The translations under genes were made by a program, and so were the position numbers. The notes under the pieces are model-generated. The model saw only the letters and a list, made by a program, of their open reading frames with translations, was not told where the DNA came from and did not search any database. This document shows positions 49,174-56,767 of a DNA stretch of 64,000 nt, in pieces (position 1 is the first letter of the stretch; the number at the start of each line of letters is the position of its first letter). Source of the stretch: Bacteroidales bacterium (GTDB lineage: Bacteria; Bacteroidota; Bacteroidia; Bacteroidales; F082); the NCBI GenBank assembly GCA_017632935.1, contig JAGBQJ010000030.1:1-64000 (forward strand), read 5' to 3'.

Positions 49174-50943
49174 ATGGAAATAAAAAGAGTATTCGACCTT
49201 CTCGACCATTACGTTGAGAAATACCCCAACCAACAGGAAGCCATAGCCGGAAAAAAGAACGGCCAATGGGTGAAATACAGCTCCACATCCTATAAAGAAC
49301 ACGCCGATGCGCTGAGTTATGCCCTCATCGAGCTGGGCATCGAGAAAGGCGACAAGGTGGCGATGATCCTCACCAATCGCCCCGAATGGAACATGCTCGA
49401 CATGGCCGTCAGCCAAGTCGGTGCCATCACCGTGCCGGTGTATCCCACCATCAGCGAGGAGGACTACCGTTACATCCTTCACGACTGCGATGCCAAGATG
49501 GTCATCATCGACGGCCTCAGCGTGATGAACAAGGTGACGAACATCCTTCCCGATGCGCCCAACGTGAAGCTGGTCTACACCATGGTTGACCGCGAGAAAT
49601 ATCCCTATTTCGACCAACTGCTGCAACTCGGTAGGGAACATCCTCACATCGAGGAGCTGGCTGCCCGCAAGGCCGCCGTCGACGAGATGGAATGCGCCAC
49701 TATCATCTATACTTCTGGTACCACTGGGACGCCTAAGGGCGTGATGCTCTCGCACCACAACCTGATGAACCAGTTCCCGAACTTCCACTACACCATCAGC
49801 GACACGTCCAACAAGGCCTTCAGCTTCCTGCCGGTGTGCCATGCCTACGAGCGCGCGCTGAATTATTGCTACCAGTATCGCGGCATGTCCATCTACTATG
49901 CCGAGAGTCTGGGCACCATCGCCAGCGACATGCGTGACGTGCATCCCACGATGATGTGCGCTGTGCCGCGTGTGTTGGAGCGTTTCTACGATGCAATTGT
50001 GCAGTCGGGCAAGAAGCAGAAAGGTATCAAGAAGCGCATCTTCTTCTGGGCTGTGCGCCTTGGCGAGCGTTACAAGATCGAAGCCGAAAGCCGCAATTGG
50101 TTCTATGACAGAAAACTGGCACTTGCCGACAAGCTGGTGTATGCCAAGATCAGGGAAGGCATCGGCGCCGACAACTTCGACATCATCGTGTCGGGCGCCG
50201 CTGCCATCTCGCAGAAGATTGCAGGCTTCTTCTCGGCCATCAAGATGCCGGTGTTCGAGGGTTACGGTCTGACCGAGACTTCTCCCGTGATCGCCGTCAG
50301 TAACCGCAACCCGCATGGTCGCGAGGTGGGTTATGTGGGACAACCTTTGCCTGGCACTGAGGTGAAGATTGCCGAGAACGGCGAAATCCTTTGCCGTGGT
50401 CACAACGTGATGATGGGCTACTACAAGCAGCCCGAGCTGACCAAGGAAGTCATCGACGAGGAAGGTTGGTTCCACACGGGCGACATGGGCGAGTTCAACC
50501 AATACAACCAGCTGAAGATCACGGGTCGTATCAAGAGCCTGTTCAAGACCTCAGGCGGTAAGTACATCAACCCCGACATGATTGAAGCCAAGTTCTGCGC
50601 CTCCAAGCTGATTGAACAGATTTTGGTGGTGGGCGAAAACCAGAAATTCGCCGGAGCCCTCATCATCCCGAGCTTTGCCGACCTGAAGGCCTGGTGTGCC
50701 GAGGAGAACATCCCTTACACGACCAATGAGGAGATGATTCAGAATCCCGAAGTACTGAAGCGCTTCGCCGCCGAAGTCACCGAGCTAAACAAGGGTTTGG
50801 GTGAGACTGAGAAGATCAAGAAGCACGTGCTGCTCGCCGACGAGTGGAGCATCAACAATGGTTTGCTGACGCCCACGCTTAAGGCGAAACGCAAAATCAT
50901 CATTGCCAAGTATAAGGATACTATCGAGAAGATGTTTGCGTAA
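49174..50943 (+). CDS. fadD: Long-chain fatty acid-CoA ligase (AMP-forming)
   Basis: The enzyme activates fatty acids with ATP and CoA at the inner membrane face, for phospholipid synthesis or degradation. The 589-residue sequence has the adenylate-forming signature YTSGTTGTPKG (179-189), the A5 motif GYGLTETSPV, the A7/A8 hinge region (GWFHTGDMGEF, then LKITGRIKSLFKTSGGKYINP) and the C-terminal LTPTLKAKRKII with the catalytic-loop lysine. The KTSGGKYI motif and the length fit the Bacteroidota long-chain acyl-CoA synthetase group. It is a single-gene unit with its own promoter, ending at a 28-base palindrome shared with the convergent speA gene. The exact chain-length preference is not visible. 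The symbol denotes the family. Confidence 0.93.
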   Translation: MEIKRVFDLLDHYVEKYPNQQEAIAGKKNGQWVKYSSTSYKEHADALSYALIELGIEKGDKVAMILTNRPEWNMLDMAVSQVGAITVPVYPTISEEDYRYILHDCDAKMVIIDGLSVMNKVTNILPDAPNVKLVYTMVDREKYPYFDQLLQLGREHPHIEELAARKAAVDEMECATIIYTSGTTGTPKGVMLSHHNLMNQFPNFHYTISDTSNKAFSFLPVCHAYERALNYCYQYRGMSIYYAESLGTIASDMRDVHPTMMCAVPRVLERFYDAIVQSGKKQKGIKKRIFFWAVRLGERYKIEAESRNWFYDRKLALADKLVYAKIREGIGADNFDIIVSGAAAISQKIAGFFSAIKMPVFEGYGLTETSPVIAVSNRNPHGREVGYVGQPLPGTEVKIAENGEILCRGHNVMMGYYKQPELTKEVIDEEGWFHTGDMGEFNQYNQLKITGRIKSLFKTSGGKYINPDMIEAKFCASKLIEQILVVGENQKFAGALIIPSFADLKAWCAEENIPYTTNEEMIQNPEVLKRFAAEVTELNKGLGETEKIKKHVLLADEWSINNGLLTPTLKAKRKIIIAKYKDTIEKMFA

Positions 50944-50948
50944 TAATT

Positions 50949-50976
50949 GTAGAGACGGTGCATGCACCGTCTCTAC
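50949..50976. repeat. 28 bp perfect palindrome (GTAGAGACG family), likely bidirectional terminator
   Basis: GTAGAGACGGTGCA is followed directly by its exact reverse complement. It fills the gap between the convergent fadD and speA stop codons, where a hairpin could end both transcripts. A one-mismatch relative of identical length lies inside the sugar kinase gene. Confidence 0.9.
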
Positions 50977-50979
50977 TAA

Positions 50980-52866
50980 TTATTCAAGATAGGTATACCC
51001 GTACAATCCCGACCGATAGTTGGAAAGGAATTCCTTACCCTCCTCAACGGAAATCTTGCCTTCCTTGACGCACTTGGTGACCCAGGTCTCCACCGTCCGG
51101 ACGAGTTTCTTCGGGCTGTACTGCACGTATTCCAGCACGTCGGCCACGGTCTCGCCATCGATGACCTGGTCGATGTAGTATCCCTTTTCGTCCACCGAGA
51201 CGTGAACGGCGTTGGTGTCGCCGAACAGGTTGTGTAAGTCACCCAAGATTTCCTGATAGGCACCTACAAGGAACACACCGATATAATAATGTTCCTTGTC
51301 AGTGAATGAGTGCAGCGGTATGGTGTGTTGTGTCGACTTGGCGACGAAGTTCGTGATCTTGCCGTCGCTGTCGCACGTGATCTCTTGCAAGGTGGCTAAA
51401 TGGGTCGGGTTTTCATCCAGCCTTTGGATGGGGATGATGGGGAAGAGCTGGTCGATGGCCCAGAGGTCGGGCAGCGACTGGAACAACGAGAAGTTGCAGA
51501 AGTACTTGTCGGCAAGCAGCTTCGGCAGTGAGGTGAAGTCCTCAGGCACACGCTTCAGGCTGTTGGCGATGTGGTTCACCTCGCGGGCGATGCTCCAGAA
51601 AAGCCTTTCAATCTTGGCGCGCGACTTGAGGTCGAGCAGGCCGAGGCTAAACAGGTTAAGGGCTTCTTCGCGGATCTCCTGGGCATCGTGCCAGATTTCC
51701 AAAGAGGAGCTTTTGGTCAGTTCGTCCCAAGAATCATAGAGTTCCTTGATGAGTTCGTGGTCATCTTCTTCGGGTTCCTCGTTGTCGTCCCATTCGGGCA
51801 GGGAGGTCTTCTCCAGCACTTCGAAAATGAGTACAGAGTGATGCGCTGTCAGGGCGCGACCCGATTCACAGATGACGTTGGGGTGGGGGAGCTCATTCTT
51901 GTCGCAGGCATCCACGATGGTATAGATAGCATTGTTGGCGTATTCCTGGATGCTATAGTTGACCGAGCTGGCGCTGCTGGAGCTGGTGCCGTCGTAGTCG
52001 ACGCCAAGGCCGCCACCCATATCCACATATTCGATATGGTAGCCCATCTTGTAGAGCTGCACATAGAACTGTGCCGCCTCACGCAGGGCCACGTTGATTT
52101 TCTTGATCTTGCTAACCTGGCTGCCGATGTGGTAGTGCACCAGTTTCAGGCAGTCCTTCATGTCGTGCTCCTCAAGGAAATCGAGGGCTTCAAGCAGTTC
52201 GGAAGAGGTGAGGCCGAACTTGCTGCCGTCGCCACCCGATTCCTCCCATTTGCCTGAGCCGGAGCTGGCCAGCTTGATGCGGACACCCAGGTTGGGTGTC
52301 ACTTTCAGCCGACGGGCGATCTTAGCCGTGGTCTTCAACTCGTTGAGCTTCTCGATGACGATGATGATTTTACGGCCCATCTTCTGGGCGAGCAAGGCTA
52401 GTTCGATGAATTCCTCGTCCTTGTAGCCGTTGCACACGATGAGTGAGTCAGAGTCGGTGCCGAGGGCGATGATGGCGTGGAGCTCAGGTTTGGAGCCGGC
52501 TTCCAGACCTATGTTGCATTTCTTGCCGTGGCTGACGATCTCTTCGACCACGGGGCGCATCTGGTTCACCTTGATGGGCATCACCACGAAGTTCTGGCCG
52601 TGGAACTCGTATTCCTTGGCAGCCTCCTTGAAACAGGAGTCAATCTTGTTGATGCGGTCGTCAAGGATGTCGGGGAAACGGATCAGCATGGGTGCCGAGA
52701 CGTCTCTCAGCGACAGCTCGTCAACCAGTTCCGGCAGGTCAACGGAGGCACAGCCTTCCTTGGGTGTCACGACCATGTGGCCTTTCTCGTTGATGGAAAA
52801 ATAGTTTCCGCCCCAGCCTTTCACGTTGTAAAGGTCCTCGGAGTCTTCAATGCGCCATTTTCTCAT
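50980..52866 (-). CDS. speA: Biosynthetic arginine decarboxylase
   Basis: SpeA converts arginine to agmatine with pyridoxal phosphate, the first step of the agmatine route to putrescine and spermidine. The 628-residue product is the expected size for the large biosynthetic enzyme. Its N-terminus (WRIEDSEDLYNVKGWGGNYF) is typical, Lys99 in VMPIKVNQMRPV is the cofactor lysine, and SGSGKWEESGGDGSKFGL and YVDMGGGLGVDYDGT form the barrel's substrate and phosphate-binding loops. VICESGRALTAHHSVL carries the C-terminal interface Arg. In many Bacteroidota spermidine genes lie nearby; here none is visible. It is transcribed from its own promoter, and its leader carries a dispersed repeat. Confidence 0.96.
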   Translation of the reverse strand: MRKWRIEDSEDLYNVKGWGGNYFSINEKGHMVVTPKEGCASVDLPELVDELSLRDVSAPMLIRFPDILDDRINKIDSCFKEAAKEYEFHGQNFVVMPIKVNQMRPVVEEIVSHGKKCNIGLEAGSKPELHAIIALGTDSDSLIVCNGYKDEEFIELALLAQKMGRKIIIVIEKLNELKTTAKIARRLKVTPNLGVRIKLASSGSGKWEESGGDGSKFGLTSSELLEALDFLEEHDMKDCLKLVHYHIGSQVSKIKKINVALREAAQFYVQLYKMGYHIEYVDMGGGLGVDYDGTSSSSASSVNYSIQEYANNAIYTIVDACDKNELPHPNVICESGRALTAHHSVLIFEVLEKTSLPEWDDNEEPEEDDHELIKELYDSWDELTKSSSLEIWHDAQEIREEALNLFSLGLLDLKSRAKIERLFWSIAREVNHIANSLKRVPEDFTSLPKLLADKYFCNFSLFQSLPDLWAIDQLFPIIPIQRLDENPTHLATLQEITCDSDGKITNFVAKSTQHTIPLHSFTDKEHYYIGVFLVGAYQEILGDLHNLFGDTNAVHVSVDEKGYYIDQVIDGETVADVLEYVQYSPKKLVRTVETWVTKCVKEGKISVEEGKEFLSNYRSGLYGYTYLE

Positions 52867-52891
52867 GTCTATGTTTTTTTAATTTGTTTGA

Positions 52892-52915
52892 GGTCCCTGA
52901 GCCTGTCGAAGGGCC
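52892..52915. repeat. Dispersed repeat (GGTCCCTGAGCCTGTCGAAGGGCC type) in the speA leader
   Basis: This 24-base element begins GGTCCCT and ends AGGGCC, so the ends can pair. It lies between the speA promoter and start codon. A longer relative forms part of the gyrA coding end at 62746-62793. Confidence 0.85.
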
Positions 52916-52936
52916 GTATTCATTATCAAATGGGCT

Positions 52937-52945
52937 GCAAAACTA
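52937..52945 (-). promoter_or_regulatory. Promoter -7 element of speA
   Basis: The minus strand reads TAGTTTTGC, 71 bases before the speA start. It is divergent from the DUF4160 promoter 42 bases away. Confidence 0.55.
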
Positions 52946-52987
52946 TTAAAAATATTGATTGTTGGTGTGGTATTTGCAAATATTGTC

Positions 52988-52996
52988 TATTTTTGC
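52988..52996 (+). promoter_or_regulatory. Promoter -7 element of the DUF4160-DUF2442-kinase operon
   Basis: TATTTTTGC lies 17 bases before the ATG at 53013. An in-frame upstream start at 52959 would precede the promoter and is excluded. Confidence 0.6.
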
Positions 52997-53012
52997 AGTA
53001 AATATAGTTTAT

Positions 53013-53264
53013 ATGAGTCCTGTTTTTGGTAGAGAAAGCGGCTATGTGTTCAAGATATTTTCCAATGAGGAAGAAAGGATGCATATCCATGTTATGGGTG
53101 ATGGTAATGAGGCTAAGTTTTGGTTGGAACCCAAAATAGAGTTGGCAAAAAACAGCGGTTTTTCTAAGCACGAATTGAATGACATACAAAAAATTATAGA
53201 ACAAAATGCAGAACGATTCAAGGAACAATACAAACAACACATCGGTAAGCGTCTTGATGATTAA
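53013..53264 (+). CDS. DUF4160 family protein
   Basis: The 83-residue product begins MSPVFGRESGYVFKIF and carries the family hallmark RMHIHVMGDGNEAKFWLEP, with a conserved His-x-His and Lys. DUF4160 proteins are often encoded next to DUF2442 proteins, and the pair has been regarded as a possible toxin-antitoxin-like or regulatory unit; the biochemical role is unknown. The next gene, a DUF2442 member, overlaps its 3' end by eight bases (ATGATTAA), so the two are coupled. The start is chosen at 53013 because the promoter lies immediately upstream and the family N-terminus begins there. Confidence 0.88.
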   Translation: MSPVFGRESGYVFKIFSNEEERMHIHVMGDGNEAKFWLEPKIELAKNSGFSKHELNDIQKIIEQNAERFKEQYKQHIGKRLDD

Positions 53265-53496
53265 TGGTCAGGGCATTATGATAAGCGTTGGTGGACAGGA
53301 TTATTTTTTGTCTTACAACCGTATTCCATGGATGCGTGATGCATCTATAAATGACGTGCTGAACATTCAAATGTGCGGTAATGAAGCTATTGAATGGCCG
53401 GCTCTTGATGTTGATTTGGAAATAGACAGCCTTCGACATCCTGAACGCTATCCATTGCTCATTAAGCGTAACGCTTCTGAATCAGTGATGGCATGA
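53257..53496 (+). CDS. DUF2442 family protein
   Basis: The 79-residue product shows the DUF2442 pattern: an early beta-rich part with YFLSYNRIPWMRDASINDV and a C-terminal IEWPALDVDLEIDSL, where the conserved I-x-WP and D-x-D-x-x-x-D/L positions are visible. Members are small, partly beta, sometimes fused to helix-turn-helix domains, and often adjacent to DUF4160 genes. The start at 53257 overlaps the upstream stop; an ATG at 53278 is an alternative. The downstream sugar kinase begins in an ATGA overlap with this gene's stop. A role as partner or antitoxin of the DUF4160 protein is inferred only from repeated adjacency in other genomes. Confidence 0.82.
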   Translation: MINGQGIMISVGGQDYFLSYNRIPWMRDASINDVLNIQMCGNEAIEWPALDVDLEIDSLRHPERYPLLIKRNASESVMA

Positions 53497-54329
53497 AATT
53501 GATCATCGACGCTGGCTCAACCAAGATGGAATGGATTCTCCTCGACGGAAACGTTGTCAAACAGCGTTTCCAAACCGAAGGATTCAACCCGAATTATTCC
53601 GACAGGCAATGCCTTGTAGAGACGTGCCGCGGCGCGTCTCTACCCAATGGAATCCAATCCATCCATTATTACGGCACCGGTTGCGGCAACGAACAGAATT
53701 GCCAAATCATCAAGGAGGTCTTTCAAGGTCGCTTCCCCGATGCGGAAATCCACGTCACCCATGACCTGATGGCGGCCTGCCATGCCGTTCTGGGTCACGA
53801 AAAAGGCATCGCTTGTATCCTCGGAACGGGTTCTAACTCCTGCCATTACGATGGGGAAAACATCACGGAGAAAGCTGTTTCATTGGGCTATATGGTCGGC
53901 GACGAAGGCAGCGGCATGCACATCGGTAGGGAAATGGTAAGAGCGTATTTCTATGGCTTCATGCCTAAGGACTTGCGGCAACGATTCGATGCGGAATACC
54001 ATTTGGAACTGAAGGATTTCATCCAGCATTTGTACCACGAGGCGCAGCCTTCGAAGTATCTGGCCACCTTTGCCAAATTTGCGGGTGAAAACCAGTCACA
54101 TCCTTATATAAACGGCTTAGTTAAAGGATGCTTCAAGGACTTCATAGAGGCTTTCATCCTTCGCTATGAAAACTGCGAATCAATGAAGATTTGTTTTATA
54201 GGCTCAGTAGCTTTCCATTTCCAGGACATCTTGAAGGAAAGCCTCAGGGAGTATGGTCTCACTTTAGAGGAGGTTATGCAAGCGCCTGCTGAAGGGCTGA
54301 TAAAGTATTATCAAAGTCTTCCGGCATAA
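53493..54329 (+). CDS. BadF/BcrA-type N-acetylglucosamine kinase-like protein
   Basis: The 278-residue product belongs to the ASKHA fold. It has the phosphate-1 loop IIDAGSTKMEWIL at the start, the phosphate-2 loop IACILGTGSNSC, and GYMVGDEGSGMHIGREMV, as in eukaryotic-type GlcNAc kinases and their Bacteroidota relatives. It would phosphorylate an amino sugar, perhaps from wall or glycan recycling. A 28-base palindrome of the GTAGAGACG family is embedded in frame near residues 42-51 (VETCRGASL), replacing a region between the GFNP and YYGTGC motifs. The gene is coupled by ATGA to DUF2442. Its last 56 bases overlap miaA on the opposite strand. Substrate is inferred; a generic BadF-type ATPase is the alternative. 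Confidence 0.86.
   Translation: MKLIIDAGSTKMEWILLDGNVVKQRFQTEGFNPNYSDRQCLVETCRGASLPNGIQSIHYYGTGCGNEQNCQIIKEVFQGRFPDAEIHVTHDLMAACHAVLGHEKGIACILGTGSNSCHYDGENITEKAVSLGYMVGDEGSGMHIGREMVRAYFYGFMPKDLRQRFDAEYHLELKDFIQHLYHEAQPSKYLATFAKFAGENQSHPYINGLVKGCFKDFIEAFILRYENCESMKICFIGSVAFHFQDILKESLREYGLTLEEVMQAPAEGLIKYYQSLPA
53616..53643. repeat. 28 bp palindrome inside the kinase coding sequence
   Basis: GTAGAGACGTGCCG is followed by its reverse complement with one mismatch. Length and outer nine bases on each side are the same as in the intergenic element at 50949-50976. The reading frame stays open through it. Confidence 0.88.
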
Positions 54330-55173
54330 TCCAATGATAACTGGTGTCCTTCCTCAACCACGTCATCTGTCGCTTGGCATATTGTCGTGTGTGGATCTTG
54401 ATTTGCTCCACAGCTTCAGCCAAGGTGCAATTTCCCTCGAAATAGGCGAATAGTTCTTTGTAACCTACCGTGTTCAGCGCATTCAAATGTCGCTTGGGAT
54501 ACAAGGCTTTAGCTTCTTCCAGAAGACCTTGCTCCATCATCATGTCCACACGCTTGTCGATGCGCTCGATGAGCTGCAGACGGTCCCAAAGTATCGCGTA
54601 TTTCTTGATAGCAAAGTCGCGTTGGGCAGCTTGGCCTTGGCGGAAGGAAGAAAAAGGCAGTCCCGTCTGGTAGCAAACTTCCAAGGCGCGTTGTAACCTT
54701 CGGGGATTCTGTTGATCGACGAGAGCGAAATACGCTGGGTCGAGGCGCTGCACTGCATCCTGCAAGGCTTTTAAGCCGCCTTCGTCATAGAGTTTCTGAA
54801 CCTTTTCTCGGATTTCAGGCTCCACGTCGGGCATGGCATCGATGCCGTTGCAAACGGCGTCGATGAATAGGCCTGAACCGCCTGTCATGATTACGGCGTC
54901 GTGGGTCTTGAAAAGCTCGTCCAACAAGGCGATGGCATCGCGCTCATAGTCGGCGACGTCGTATTTGTCCTCGATACTAATGTGATGCACAAAGTGATGC
55001 TTGACTTGGCTTAGTTCTTCCTCTGTGGGTGCTGCCGTGCCGATGCTCATCTCCTTGTAAAACTGACGGCTGTCGGCGGAGAGGATGACGGTATTCAAGG
55101 CCTTGGCCAATTTGATGGCGAAAGCGGTCTTGCCCGATGCCGTTGGTCCAGCTATGACGATTAAGGTTTTCAT
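54274..55173 (-). CDS. miaA: tRNA dimethylallyltransferase
   Basis: MiaA transfers a dimethylallyl group to A37 of tRNAs that read codons starting with U, improving codon-anticodon pairing. The 299-residue product starts MKTLIVIAGPTASGKT, with the P-loop at residues 9-16. LSADSRQFYKEMSIGTAAPT, MTGGSGLFIDAVCNGID and the tRNA-binding IKIHTRQYAKRQMTWLRKD are diagnostic. A longer reading from 55215 would add 14 residues encoded by a dispersed repeat and is rejected. The gene's 3' end overlaps the kinase gene on the other strand by 56 bases. An inverted repeat lies upstream. I see no clear promoter; transcription may come from within or beyond that repeat. Confidence 0.95.
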   Translation of the reverse strand: MKTLIVIAGPTASGKTAFAIKLAKALNTVILSADSRQFYKEMSIGTAAPTEEELSQVKHHFVHHISIEDKYDVADYERDAIALLDELFKTHDAVIMTGGSGLFIDAVCNGIDAMPDVEPEIREKVQKLYDEGGLKALQDAVQRLDPAYFALVDQQNPRRLQRALEVCYQTGLPFSSFRQGQAAQRDFAIKKYAILWDRLQLIERIDKRVDMMMEQGLLEEAKALYPKRHLNALNTVGYKELFAYFEGNCTLAEAVEQIKIHTRQYAKRQMTWLRKDTSYHWIMPEDFDNTLSALQQALA

Positions 55174-55197
55174 AAAAGAGTTGTAGTGCCGCTTCGC

Positions 55198-55272
55198 GTC
55201 ATTGCGAGGAGGCACGACGAAGCAATCCAGAAATTAGCTTGTTCTCTGGACTGCTTCGTTCCTCGCAGTGAC
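55198..55272. repeat. Imperfect inverted repeat (CATTGCGAGGA family) between miaA and cca
   Basis: A left arm (55198-55230, GTCATTGCGAGGA then CGACGAAGCAATCCAG) pairs with a right arm (55246-55272) that lacks six bases, around a 15-base loop. It resembles a widespread type of short non-coding repeat in bacterial genomes and may be a decayed MITE-like element. Confidence 0.8.
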
Positions 55273-55291
55273 ATAAAACGTGTCATAAACA

Positions 55292-56767
55292 TTACACTTT
55301 ATTCGGCACAGGTCCATTATTAGCAACCACAATTGGTTCTTCGATTTCCTTCATCACGTTCAGGCCGAGTTTCTTGCCCTCTTCTTTCATAAAGGCATAT
55401 GCCTCGGCGAAGTTGTTGCCGATGACACCATCCAAAATGGCCTCGCGGATGGCGTTTTTGATGACGCCGACCTCGCGTCCCTCTGGGATGCCGAAGGTCT
55501 CCATGATGGCGATGCCGTCGATGGGCGGCTGCCAGTTGCGTAGGTGATCCTTGGCCTCGATTTCTTTCAGCTTCTCCTGCACGATCTCGAAGTTGTGGTG
55601 GAACTTCTTCACCTTCTCCTCGTTCTTCGAGGTGATGTCGGCGTGGCAGAGCAACATGAGGTCGTCGATGTCGTCGCCGGCGTCAAACAGCAGCCTTCTT
55701 ACAGCGGAGTCGGTGACGATGTCCTCGGCCAACACGATGGGGCGGAGGTGAAGCAACACCAATTTCTCCACATATTTCATCTTTTCGTTCAAGGGCAACT
55801 TCATGGCGGCGAAAATCTTGGGCACCATCTTGGAGCCTTTGAACTCATGGCCGTGGAAGGTCCAGCCGATTCCGTCTTCCCAACGTTTGGTCTGTGGTTT
55901 GGCGATGTCGTGCAACAAAGCTGCCCAACGAAGCCAGAGGTCGTCGCTCTTTTCGGCCACCTGGTCGAGCACCTGCAAAGTGTGTAGGAAGTTGTCCTTA
56001 TGGCCACGGCCTTGGACGACTTCCACCCCTTTTAACTGAGATAGTTGTGGAAAGATGAGTTTCAGTAAACCACTTTCGTCCAACAACTTAAAACCAATGG
56101 AGGGTTTAGGCGAGAGAATGATTTTGTTCAGTTCCTCGGTGACGCGCTCCATCGAGACGATTTTGATGCGGTGAGCATTGCGTTTGATGGCCTCAAACGA
56201 CTCGGGTTCGATGTAGAACTTGAGCTGCGAGGCAAACCTAATGGCGCGCATCATGCGCAATGGGTCGTCGGAGTAAGTGATATCAGGGTCGAGTGGCGTC
56301 CTCAACAGCAGTTCCTCCATGTCGGCCATGCCGTTGTAGCGGTCGATGAGGGTGCCGAAGTCCTCCGGATTGAGGCTGAGGGCCATGGCGTTGATGGTGA
56401 AGTCGCGGCGGCTGATGTCGTCTTCCAGCGTGCCGTTTTCCACAACGGGTTTACGGCTGTTGCGGTCGTACGATTCTTTCCTTGCCCCCACAAACTCCAC
56501 TTCCATGCCGTCGAAGCGGATCATGGCCGTGCCGAAGGCACCGTAGTATTTGGCTTCCTTGTGGCCAGGTAGGAGAGAGGCAACTTTCTTGGCTAGGGTG
56601 ATGCCACTGCCCACGGTGACCACGTCGATGTCATTCGAGGGGCGGTGCAACAATATGTCGCGCACATAGCCGCCGATGACATAGCTCTTGTAGCCCAACT
56701 CCGCGCTGGCGTAAGCGATCACCTTAAAAATCTTGCTGCTGATATGTTTCTTGAAGTCGTAGTTCAT
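55292..56767 (-). CDS. cca: CCA tRNA nucleotidyltransferase with HD domain
   Basis: The enzyme adds or repairs the 3' CCA end of tRNAs (class II nucleotidyltransferase). The 491-residue product has GGYVRD (32-37), the metal-binding pair in NDIDVV (Asp46, Asp48), the NTP-selecting region DDISRRDFTINAMAL and DPLRMMRAIRFASQL. A C-terminal HD domain follows (LLHDIAKPQTK, HGHEFKGSKM). Some relatives only add poly(A), so PcnB activity cannot be excluded from sequence alone, but this Bacteroidota type is usually annotated as CCA-adding. The ATG at 56767 shares one base with the clpC stop (TGATG), so it is coupled to clpC. The TTG just before it is not needed. Confidence 0.93.
   Translation of the reverse strand: MNYDFKKHISSKIFKVIAYASAELGYKSYVIGGYVRDILLHRPSNDIDVVTVGSGITLAKKVASLLPGHKEAKYYGAFGTAMIRFDGMEVEFVGARKESYDRNSRKPVVENGTLEDDISRRDFTINAMALSLNPEDFGTLIDRYNGMADMEELLLRTPLDPDITYSDDPLRMMRAIRFASQLKFYIEPESFEAIKRNAHRIKIVSMERVTEELNKIILSPKPSIGFKLLDESGLLKLIFPQLSQLKGVEVVQGRGHKDNFLHTLQVLDQVAEKSDDLWLRWAALLHDIAKPQTKRWEDGIGWTFHGHEFKGSKMVPKIFAAMKLPLNEKMKYVEKLVLLHLRPIVLAEDIVTDSAVRRLLFDAGDDIDDLMLLCHADITSKNEEKVKKFHHNFEIVQEKLKEIEAKDHLRNWQPPIDGIAIMETFGIPEGREVGVIKNAIREAILDGVIGNNFAEAYAFMKEEGKKLGLNVMKEIEEPIVVANNGPVPNKV

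Noticed and set aside
55174-55215. 14-residue N-terminal extension of miaA
   Set aside because: It is encoded by the end of a dispersed inverted repeat, and the MiaA family begins at MKTLIVIAGPT.
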